Shown here piece after piece: positions 1 through 5,197 of a stretch of 12,045 bases of DNA. The stretch spans positions 1-12,045 of the forward strand of contig CAZDLK010000053.1 of assembly GCA_964506435.1 (NCBI GenBank). The letters run 5' to 3'. This DNA comes from JAOZHU01 sp964506435. Its GTDB lineage: Archaea > Thermoproteota > Bathyarchaeia > Bathyarchaeales > Bathycorpusculaceae. Each line of letters opens with the position of its first letter. The stretch's first letter is position 1. A model generated the notes under the pieces. That model saw nothing but the letters and a program-made list of their open reading frames with translations. It was not told where the DNA came from and did no database searches. The translations under genes and the position numbers were made by a program.

Positions 1-17
1 TTAAGTAGGAGATCAAA

Positions 18-617
18 GTGGAGTACAATGCTCGTGATATTGGCCGGGCAATGGTATATTATATTTCTAATATCGGTGATTGCTTAGAACTTAAATCTTT
101 AATTTTTGGCCTTCCTACTGCTTATGCTACTTACTTCTTTGGCAACTGGTATTTAGTGCCTATCTTTTTCCTTACTTCTTTTGCTGACTTATTTTTTGGT
201 ATTTGGGCGTCTATAAACTTGGGAACATTTAGATGGGAACTAGTAGGTAGGTGGGTACTTAAAACTCTTACGCACTGCTTAACAATAATAGCAGTAGGTA
301 TTATAACATTTACAGTGTCAGTCGGCTTTGGATACGTCGTACCTATTCTAAATTTTATGCTCGTTCTACTTATAGCAATGGAAATGAGTTCTGTACTACG
401 TAATGCTGCTAAAGCAGGACTTCCTGTACATCCAATTGTATTAACCATAGTTAACCTGGTAAGTAAAACGGCTTATCAGCGCTTAACATACGCAATAGAC
501 TTAGAGCGTCGAGCTCGTGAATGCCAAACAGCAATGATGCAAGAAACAGAGCTATACCAACAAAAACAGTATGACTCGGTCCTCGAAGAAGAACTTCAAA
601 GCAGGAGGCAAGGCTAA
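18..617 (+). CDS. Holin-like membrane protein (phage holin family 4 type)
   Basis: Probable holin, the inner-membrane protein that times lysis and lets endolysin reach the wall. The 199-aa product has hydrophobic stretches at about residues 28-41, 44-65, 83-103 and 106-123, then a hydrophilic, charged and Gln/Glu-rich tail (161-199). Two features recall the Phage_holin_4 (TcdE/BlyA-like) family: an Asp followed by small and aromatic residues inside the second segment (DLFFGIWAS, 57-65), and a Glu-containing helix followed by RNAAKAGLP (128-136). The GTG start at 18 is preferred because AGGAG at 7-11 lies six bases upstream. The stop shares one base with the endolysin start, so the two are probably translationally coupled. 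It is longer than typical family members because of its C-terminal tail. The lysis context supports the call; the family assignment is from memory of motifs. Confidence 0.75.
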   Translation: MEYNARDIGRAMVYYISNIGDCLELKSLIFGLPTAYATYFFGNWYLVPIFFLTSFADLFFGIWASINLGTFRWELVGRWVLKTLTHCLTIIAVGIITFTVSVGFGYVVPILNFMLVLLIAMEMSSVLRNAAKAGLPVHPIVLTIVNLVSKTAYQRLTYAIDLERRARECQTAMMQETELYQQKQYDSVLEEELQSRRQG

Positions 618-1000
618 TGTATCAATTGAGTCAACGGTCTTTAGATAGGTTAAAAGAAGTGCATCCTAGCTTAGTACTGGTAGTACAAGAAGCTATCAAA
701 CTGTCTACGATAGATTTTATCGTAGTTGAAGGGATTCGTACTATCGAGAAACAACGTGAATATGTGGCTAAGAAAGTTAGCCGCACAATGAACTCAAAAC
801 ATCTACGGCAGGAAGATGGGTTCTCTCATGCCGTAGATTTAGCACCTATCATCGATGGCCAGATACCCTGGAAAGAATTTTCCTACTTTAAGGAAATATC
901 TAAAGCTATGAAACAGGCAGCGTCTAATCTTGGTGTCCAGATTATCTGGGGTGGAGACTGGAAAACTTTTGTGGACGGCCCGCACTATGAGCTTGCTTAG
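617..1000 (+). CDS. Endolysin, M15-family L-Ala-D-Glu-type peptidase
   Basis: Zinc peptidase expected to cut the peptide stem of peptidoglycan during lysis. The 127-aa protein is a single catalytic domain of the VanY/M15 type with no wall-binding domain and no signal peptide, so it should depend on the neighbouring holin. Likely zinc ligands are His62 (in NSKH), Asp74 (in HAVDLAP) and His123 (in DGPHYEL). Asp120, three residues before the last His, sits where this family has its catalytic acid. The His-to-Asp spacing is longer than the classic SxHxxGxAxD pattern because of an insert (RQEDG, 64-68). An upstream GVR-like motif (EGIRT, 38-42) and WGGDW (111-115) also fit. The ATG at 617 overlaps the holin stop by one base and has AGGAGG at 603-608. 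Its end overlaps the i-spanin start. Confidence 0.9.
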   Translation: MYQLSQRSLDRLKEVHPSLVLVVQEAIKLSTIDFIVVEGIRTIEKQREYVAKKVSRTMNSKHLRQEDGFSHAVDLAPIIDGQIPWKEFSYFKEISKAMKQAASNLGVQIIWGGDWKTFVDGPHYELA

Positions 1001-1388
1001 ACATGCTATTGGTTATGGCCTCTGCGCTTTAGCCATTGTGGGTTTACTGTACTATGCAAATAGTATTAGCGTTAAACTACACTTGACGCAAGAAGAGCTA
1101 AAGCAAAAGCAGCTTGTCCTCGAGGAAAAGCAAAAAGAAACCCAACGTGAAACAGAGGCCACAGCCGAAAGAGATAAGCGCTATGAAGAACAAGACCAAA
1201 TTTTATCGGGGATTCAAAAATCCCTTAAGCGTCTTCAGCGCGAGAATAAAGAAATTCTCGCCGCTCTTTCTGCTACTATTCCTCCTGATGCTCTTGCCGG
1301 CCTGCGGAGCTACAAAAACTATAAACACGAAACAGAAAGTGCCGGAACAGTTTCTTCGCAAGCAAACGATTCCGGCCAATCTGAGTGA
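987..1388 (+). CDS. Rz: i-spanin (Rz-like inner-membrane spanin)
   Basis: Inner-membrane half of a two-component spanin, which fuses inner and outer membranes in the last lysis step. The 133-aa protein has a short cytoplasmic start, one transmembrane helix (about 7-25), and then a long, highly charged Lys/Glu/Gln-rich region (about 34-92) that should form a periplasmic coiled coil. A Pro-containing segment (TIPPDALAGLR, 97-107) resembles the C-terminal region of Rz proteins, followed by a Ser-rich tail. I start it at ATG 987, which overlaps the endolysin end by 14 bases and puts the membrane helix near the N-terminus. The reading frame stays open upstream to 930, but the extension duplicates endolysin coding sequence. 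The ribosome binding site is weak (GGA around 973-975). Identification rests on topology, position and the overlapping lipoprotein gene, since spanin sequences are poorly conserved. Confidence 0.8.
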   Translation: MSLLRHAIGYGLCALAIVGLLYYANSISVKLHLTQEELKQKQLVLEEKQKETQRETEATAERDKRYEEQDQILSGIQKSLKRLQRENKEILAALSATIPPDALAGLRSYKNYKHETESAGTVSSQANDSGQSE

Positions 1389-1518
1389 TCCTGTAACAGT
1401 TGAAGACTTAATTTTGCAAATCAGTATTCTTGAAGGAATGGTAGAACGCAGTAATATAAACCTTGACGCTATTCGCCATGCTATGGGTCAGCCTATTCAA
1501 ACAGACCCTGCAAAATAG
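1183..1518 (+). CDS. Rz1: o-spanin (Rz1-like outer-membrane lipoprotein)
   Basis: Outer-membrane half of the spanin pair. Read in the +1 frame relative to the i-spanin, it begins inside that gene and runs 130 bases beyond it, the usual 'overlapped' Rz/Rz1 layout. From ATG 1183 the product is 111 aa. It has a basic N-region, a Leu-rich core and the lipobox LPAC, with lipidated Cys41. About 70 residues follow as the mature periplasmic part. The frame stays open back to 1114, which would give 134 aa with an unlikely long N-terminus, so ATG 1183 is the better choice although its ribosome binding site is poor. About 40 residues before the Cys is long for a lipoprotein signal. The last 26 bases overlap, tail to tail, the end of the leftward helicase gene. 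Confidence 0.8.
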   Translation: MKNKTKFYRGFKNPLSVFSARIKKFSPLFLLLFLLMLLPACGATKTINTKQKVPEQFLRKQTIPANLSDPVTVEDLILQISILEGMVERSNINLDAIRHAMGQPIQTDPAK

Positions 1519-2869
1519 CTTGCTTAAACTCTTCTTGAGTGGCGCTTTTGGTCATAAGGACCTGCGCCACTTTATCATCTATTGTGTCTTCCGCAGAAAT
1601 AAAATACACACGTACAGGATACTTTTGCCCAGGTCTAATAAGTCGACCATTTAACTGGTTATACTGCTCAAGACTCCAAGGCCGGCCATACCATATAATT
1701 ATATGCCCACCAGTTTGCATATTTAATCCATGACTAACAGCACGTGGCTGCACAATAAGTAATGGTATTTCTCCTCTATCCCACTTATCCAATATAGACT
1801 GTTTTTCAGCACTTGTAGTCTGGCCAGTAATAGCCGGAGGTAAATATCCTAGCATACCCGCTATTTCAGTATACTCAAAACTGAAATAAATTGGGCACAG
1901 TACTGGAGACCCATTAGCTTCTTCTAACAGCTCTGCTAGTGCTTGAAGTTTTGCAGAATGAATAAAAGTATATGAACGGTTATTAACAATTAAGTCTCCA
2001 TCATCATGGTAAATGGCGCCTTGCGTTACTTGATGCATTTTACCAGAGTGTACACCAGCTGTATCAGCTTTAACCATGTACTCAGCATTAGCACCAAATT
2101 GCGCTAAATAGTCTTTTCTAAATTGGTTATATTGCTGCCGGACATTAGGAGGCAGTTTAATTGGTACGTGAATATATACAGCTTCTGGCATATCCAAATG
2201 GTCAGAAGCACGTAAAATTGATGTTATTGGCGCAACTCTACGCTGGATAGTTTCTGCTGCATTCTTTCGCAGTTTTAAGTCAAACCTGTTATATGGATTT
2301 TGTATAAAGAACTCTGCTTTATAGTCGTTAAAAGTGCGGTACAGTGCTTGCCCACCGTCTAGCATATAATACTGTGACCACAGGTCTAAGTATCCATTGG
2401 GCATCGGCTCGCCTGACAAGCAAAATATACCGTTATGCTTAAAGAAGTGCCGTAGCCGGGCTAAGTACTTAAATCTGGCAGACTTAGGACTTTTAATAGC
2501 CGTGGACTCATCTAATACTAGAACCCTATCTTTTAAGTCCACAGATCCATGCTTCTCTACTTTATTATGTAGCCACTTTATTCCGTCATAATTGATTATC
2601 TTTATATCAGGCTTTTGCTTATATAAGTCATCTTTATCTGATCCATGAAGAACAGTAAAAGAAAAAGAGGTCCATTTTTTGATTTCATCTGGCCAGGTTC
2701 TTGTAGCCACTAGCAGCGGTGCCACAACTAAAGCTTTCATCTTGGCACGGCGAAGTATTTCCAAAATAATTAAAGTCTTACCTAGACCCATATCAAATGC
2801 TTCGTAATGGATCATGTTCTCAAGTGCTTCTTGTACAGCTCTTTCCTGGTATGGTCTAAGTGTGGTCAT
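1493..2869 (-). CDS. SNF2/SWI2-type DNA helicase or translocase
   Basis: ATP-driven superfamily 2 translocase of the kind common in phage replication modules, where it probably remodels or unwinds DNA. The 458-aa protein carries the helicase motifs in order: Q-like LRPYQ (4-8), Walker A DMGLGKT (26-32, Lys31), motif Ia VVAPLLV (48-54), Walker B LDES (119-122), motif III LSGEPMPNG (151-159), motif V region QPRAVSHGLNMQTG (374-387) and motif VI QLNGRLIRPGQ (405-415). Motif III has Glu where SNF2 proteins usually have Thr (SGTP). I start at ATG 2869, with GGGAG at 2878-2882. The frame stays open to a TTG at 2974, but that stretch encodes a strong hairpin and adds a non-homologous leader. In phages such genes often sit with VRR-NUC nucleases, as here (4568-4870). 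Confidence 0.9.
   Translation of the reverse strand: MTTLRPYQERAVQEALENMIHYEAFDMGLGKTLIILEILRRAKMKALVVAPLLVATRTWPDEIKKWTSFSFTVLHGSDKDDLYKQKPDIKIINYDGIKWLHNKVEKHGSVDLKDRVLVLDESTAIKSPKSARFKYLARLRHFFKHNGIFCLSGEPMPNGYLDLWSQYYMLDGGQALYRTFNDYKAEFFIQNPYNRFDLKLRKNAAETIQRRVAPITSILRASDHLDMPEAVYIHVPIKLPPNVRQQYNQFRKDYLAQFGANAEYMVKADTAGVHSGKMHQVTQGAIYHDDGDLIVNNRSYTFIHSAKLQALAELLEEANGSPVLCPIYFSFEYTEIAGMLGYLPPAITGQTTSAEKQSILDKWDRGEIPLLIVQPRAVSHGLNMQTGGHIIIWYGRPWSLEQYNQLNGRLIRPGQKYPVRVYFISAEDTIDDKVAQVLMTKSATQEEFKQAILQGLFE
1538..1571 (+). terminator. Putative terminator of the lysis operon
   Basis: Twenty bases after the o-spanin stop lies an 8-bp perfect stem (AGTGGCGC at 1538-1545 with GCGCCACT at 1564-1571). 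It encloses a second stem (GGTC 1550-1553 with GACC 1559-1562) around a five-base loop, and is followed by TTATC. The position is right for ending rightward lysis transcription. The U-tract is short, so efficiency is uncertain. It lies inside the C-terminal coding region of the opposing helicase gene. Confidence 0.45.
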
Positions 2870-2882
2870 GCTGGAAACTCCC

Positions 2883-2952
2883 GCGCGCGCATTAAACCTA
2901 ACTTTAACTAAGACTACTAACTGAATTTCTAAAAAAAGTCTAATGCGCGCGC
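2883..2952 (-). promoter_or_regulatory. Long leader hairpin abutting the helicase ribosome binding site
   Basis: In the 97-base gap before the helicase gene is a perfect 12-bp inverted repeat (GCGCGCGCATTA at 2883-2894, its complement at 2941-2952). On the leftward RNA the stem extends inward to about 17 pairs (2936-2952 with 2883-2899), including G-U wobbles at 2940/2895 and 2937/2898, and leaves a 36-base loop. The stem ends directly against the GGGAG Shine-Dalgarno at 2878-2882. A role in translation control, mRNA processing or stabilisation, or protein binding is inferred. No long U-tract follows it, so it is not a standard terminator. Confidence 0.6.
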
Positions 2953-2966
2953 TTTTAAGCTTTGCG

Positions 2967-3296
2967 CTAAGCAATTAAATCGAGCCTTATATTAGACGGT
3001 TCAAAATCTCGTGTTGGATCCCGTCGCATAATCACGCAATCACCTTCGGGATATTTAGACAACACCCAATCAATAAAAGCCTTTGGATCATCTTCCCACT
3101 GCTTGCAGAACCTAGATGGAGAAGCATTAGCCTTTCTATAATGCCGCAGGCAAAAGCTTTTTACTCTTTTAGCTATGAGGTATTGAGCTCGACTATCCGG
3201 GGCCTGTTCTATAGCAGAACAAACCTGGGTAATATGTAAAACTTTATCCAGGCGGTCAAAAGTTTCCTCGTTATAAAAATTCTTAGACACTCGCAT
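2967..3296 (-). CDS. Hypothetical protein with HNH-like C-terminal motif remnant
   Basis: Unrecognised 109-aa protein. The start is well supported: ATG 3296 has GGAGG six bases upstream, inside the end of the preceding micro-ORF. The N-terminal half is helical and charged, with many Arg/Lys. The C-terminal part, an aromatic-rich FIDWVLS (74-80) followed by MRRDPTRDFEPSNIRL (90-105), resembles the 'hDRI-D-x-G-x-YEPxNCRW' tail seen in many small phage HNH-type endonucleases, but the Cys and Trp of that tail are absent here (NIRL instead of NCRW). This may therefore be a divergent or catalytically dead relative used as a DNA-binding protein; that is inference. It lies between the ligase and helicase genes, all read leftward, so a role in DNA metabolism is plausible but unproven. 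Confidence 0.75.
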   Translation of the reverse strand: MRVSKNFYNEETFDRLDKVLHITQVCSAIEQAPDSRAQYLIAKRVKSFCLRHYRKANASPSRFCKQWEDDPKAFIDWVLSKYPEGDCVIMRRDPTRDFEPSNIRLDLIA

Positions 3297-3299
3297 GTA

Positions 3300-3395
3300 T
3301 TACCTCCGTTCAAGCATTAAAAGTACCAAGAGAAAAGTTGATTCAATAGCTATAATTCCAGCTACCAAATGGTAAGTGCTACGTTCATTTGTCAC
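3300..3395 (-). CDS. Micro-ORF: 31-aa single-pass membrane peptide
   Basis: The gap between ligase and the 109-aa gene is filled by a 31-codon reading frame starting at GTG 3395, with AAGGA seven bases upstream (about 3403-3407). It starts inside the ligase gene, overlapping its end by 11 bases, and ends four bases before the next ATG. It also carries the GGAGG that serves that next gene. The peptide has a polar start (MTNERSTYH), a hydrophobic stretch (about residues 10-28, LVAGIIAI followed by TFLLVLLML) and a basic end (ERR), so it looks like one membrane-spanning helix. Function is unknown. Tight coupling on both sides is the main argument that it is translated; without conservation data it remains a candidate. 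Confidence 0.5.
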   Translation of the reverse strand: MTNERSTYHLVAGIIAIESTFLLVLLMLERR

Positions 3396-4575
3396 CTCGC
3401 AGTCCTTTTAATCGTGGATGACGTAGACTCCCAGCAGGAGTTACATTTTGGTATAAGATCTCTGCTGTACGTCCAATAATTTCATCAGGATCTTGGTACC
3501 AGAAAGCTCGCTGAGAGTCTGATAAACCACTACCGACACGTACAGGTACACCATTAAAATCAACTATAACTCCTCCTGCCATACCCATGTATTTTCCATC
3601 TCCTTCAAAGATACCAATGATCTTGCAGTCAACAGATTCAGTTGGTTTCATTTTCATCCAGTCGTAAGTTCTGTCACTTTGATACAAGCTATGCGCTTGC
3701 TTTACCATAACTCCTTCAAATCCGTATTCTCTGTACTCTTCATACTTGTCATGGATACTTTCTTCATCTTGTACTTTAGTATGAGTTATAAAAGTAATAT
3801 GAGAAAATTCTTTACCAATTTGTGTGTCCCAATGTTCTAAAAACTGGTTACGTTGAAAAAACGGCTTATCATGCAAACTTGGTACATCAAATATGTTATA
3901 CCTAGCGTTATCTGCTTCTGTAAAAGCTCGGATCTGTCCGCTGATTTCATCGAAATGTTCGCCATCAACCATGAGTTCTCCGTCTAACACAGTGTCCGGA
4001 GGCATAAGTTTCAAAATCGCGCGGACTTCTTCTTGTACGTAAGACAAGCCGCGGAAAACGTGGCCTCTCCTGGAAAAGAATGTATTCCACTTATATATGG
4101 AACGCAAGCCATCAAGCTTTGGAGAAACATAGCATGGAAACTTACATTTTTTAGGTGTGTATAAATGAGCAAGTTGAAGTGGATGCACAGGAATTAAGTC
4201 AGGGAATACCTGGTTAATAGACTTGATACCCAGGCCAAAGTCTAAAGACTTATTGAGAATAAGGATAAGAAGATACGCAGATTTGTATGACAGTTCTTGT
4301 ATGTGCTTAGTAACCGCACGCTTTGCTCGTGTTCCAGTTATACGACGATTAACCAGGTCTGTTAGCAACTGGGCAGTTTTTTTACTAAAATGCTCAGTAC
4401 CTACGCCCGTTACCCATTTAGTATTAGGCGTCAGACCAAACTGCATATATGGGTTATACGTTGTATGTAGCATGTTTTTCAGTTCCGGAAAACCAGATAA
4501 TACAGCCTTTTTAGCATTTAGCCCGCGAGTGTTTCTAATGATTTGCACGGCATCATACATTTGATCGCTATTCAT
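3385..4575 (-). CDS. ATP-dependent DNA ligase
   Basis: Seals nicks in duplex DNA during phage replication and repair by forming an enzyme-AMP intermediate. The 396-aa protein shows the nucleotidyltransferase motifs in order: motif I KLDGLR (153-158) with Lys153 as the adenylated residue, FFSRRG (166-171, motif III), DGEL (198-201), YNIFDVP (226-232, motif IIIa), EGVMVK (287-292, motif IV) and WMKMKP (306-311, motif V). A C-terminal OB-fold-like part follows (about 312-396). The N-terminal 140 residues form an extra helical domain, which makes it longer than minimal T7-type ligases. ATG 4575 is supported by GGAG about ten bases upstream and overlaps the VRR-NUC gene by 8 bases. Its end overlaps the GTG of the downstream micro-ORF. 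Confidence 0.93.
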   Translation of the reverse strand: MNSDQMYDAVQIIRNTRGLNAKKAVLSGFPELKNMLHTTYNPYMQFGLTPNTKWVTGVGTEHFSKKTAQLLTDLVNRRITGTRAKRAVTKHIQELSYKSAYLLILILNKSLDFGLGIKSINQVFPDLIPVHPLQLAHLYTPKKCKFPCYVSPKLDGLRSIYKWNTFFSRRGHVFRGLSYVQEEVRAILKLMPPDTVLDGELMVDGEHFDEISGQIRAFTEADNARYNIFDVPSLHDKPFFQRNQFLEHWDTQIGKEFSHITFITHTKVQDEESIHDKYEEYREYGFEGVMVKQAHSLYQSDRTYDWMKMKPTESVDCKIIGIFEGDGKYMGMAGGVIVDFNGVPVRVGSGLSDSQRAFWYQDPDEIIGRTAEILYQNVTPAGSLRHPRLKGLRGDK

Positions 4576-4870
4576 GGCTAGTTCTCCAGTCAGCTAAAAG
4601 TTTATCTACACCTTGCTTAGTGTTAATTATATAGTGTCGTTGCCCTAGTTCTGCAATTAAGCTTGTGTAAAACTGCTGTGACGCGCTAACTACTCCACCA
4701 GATGGGCGCTTGACTTCAACAAAAGCTAAAAATCTACCTGGTAAAAGCACAAGTCTATCAGGTATTCCTTTAGGCGGAGGCGTCAGTTTCCAGCACACCC
4801 CGTTGTTCTTCTGAACCATGTCCTGAAGATGTTTTTCTATTACGCACTCTTTTTGGCTTAGCAGGCTCAT
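4568..4870 (-). CDS. VRR-NUC domain nuclease
   Basis: Stand-alone VRR-NUC domain of the PD-(D/E)XK nuclease superfamily, known in phages and often encoded near SNF2 helicases. It probably cuts branched or structured DNA. The 100-aa protein has the conserved order: Glu12 in the first helix (IEKHLQDMV), the GIPDRL loop (35-40, Asp38), EVK (52-54) after a hydrophobic strand, and Gln65/Gln66 in the following helix. ATG 4870 is chosen because GGAGG lies six bases upstream and the first conserved Glu helix follows closely. The frame stays open to 4927. This start places the first 101 bases inside the 139-aa gene, in another frame. Its stop overlaps the ligase start by 8 bases. Confidence 0.9.
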   Translation of the reverse strand: MSLLSQKECVIEKHLQDMVQKNNGVCWKLTPPPKGIPDRLVLLPGRFLAFVEVKRPSGGVVSASQQFYTSLIAELGQRHYIINTKQGVDKLLADWRTSHE

Positions 4871-5189
4871 GGACTTCCTCCTCAACTGACGCGGGCTTAG
4901 GGGCTGCTTTACAATGCTTTTTAGCATATACCTGTCTACTTAAGTCAGTTATTACATGCATTGCCTCTTTTCGCAGCGATGAAATATACCGTGATAACAG
5001 CCGATGTAAAATATGTAAGCGGTTATGGCTATGCAGTTCTATATACATAAGTACGCCGATAGTTTCTTTGTCTGGGTTATGCATACTTAAGTACCCGCTT
5101 AAGTACGTCCAGTTTCCGAGAGTGCGAGAATACTGCTTAATGACTTCATCACTTACAGTCTCAGGAATGATGTTTTGCGTCTGCAGCAT
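4770..5189 (-). CDS. Hypothetical protein, basic C-terminal tail
   Basis: Unrecognised 139-aa protein directly downstream of the DNA polymerase. ATG 5189 is preferred to the in-frame GTG at 5201 because GAGG sits six bases upstream of the ATG. It begins 8 bases after the polymerase stop. Residues 1-90 look folded and mainly helical, with aromatic and His-rich helices (ELHSHNRLHILHRLLSRY, 51-68). The rest is low-complexity and charged: an acidic patch (VEEEVHEPA) followed by a basic one (KPKRVRNRK), then a polar tail. The last 101 bases overlap the VRR-NUC gene in a different frame, so the disordered tail is encoded where the nuclease N-terminus is encoded. A replication accessory role is suggested only by position. 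Confidence 0.75.
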   Translation of the reverse strand: MLQTQNIIPETVSDEVIKQYSRTLGNWTYLSGYLSMHNPDKETIGVLMYIELHSHNRLHILHRLLSRYISSLRKEAMHVITDLSRQVYAKKHCKAAPKPASVEEEVHEPAKPKRVRNRKTSSGHGSEEQRGVLETDASA

Positions 5190-5197
5190 ATTATACC

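Noticed and set aside
131..448. Leftward 105-codon open frame opposite the holin gene
   Set aside because: It is the complement of a well-supported membrane protein gene, has no ribosome binding site and shows no recognisable domain.
2870..2974. N-terminal extension of the helicase from a TTG codon
   Set aside because: It would read through the leader hairpin, has no homology to helicase N-termini, and ATG 2869 has a good Shine-Dalgarno.
4223..4564. Rightward 113-codon frame inside the ligase gene
   Set aside because: Antisense to conserved ligase coding sequence; composition and lack of a start signal suggest a shadow frame.
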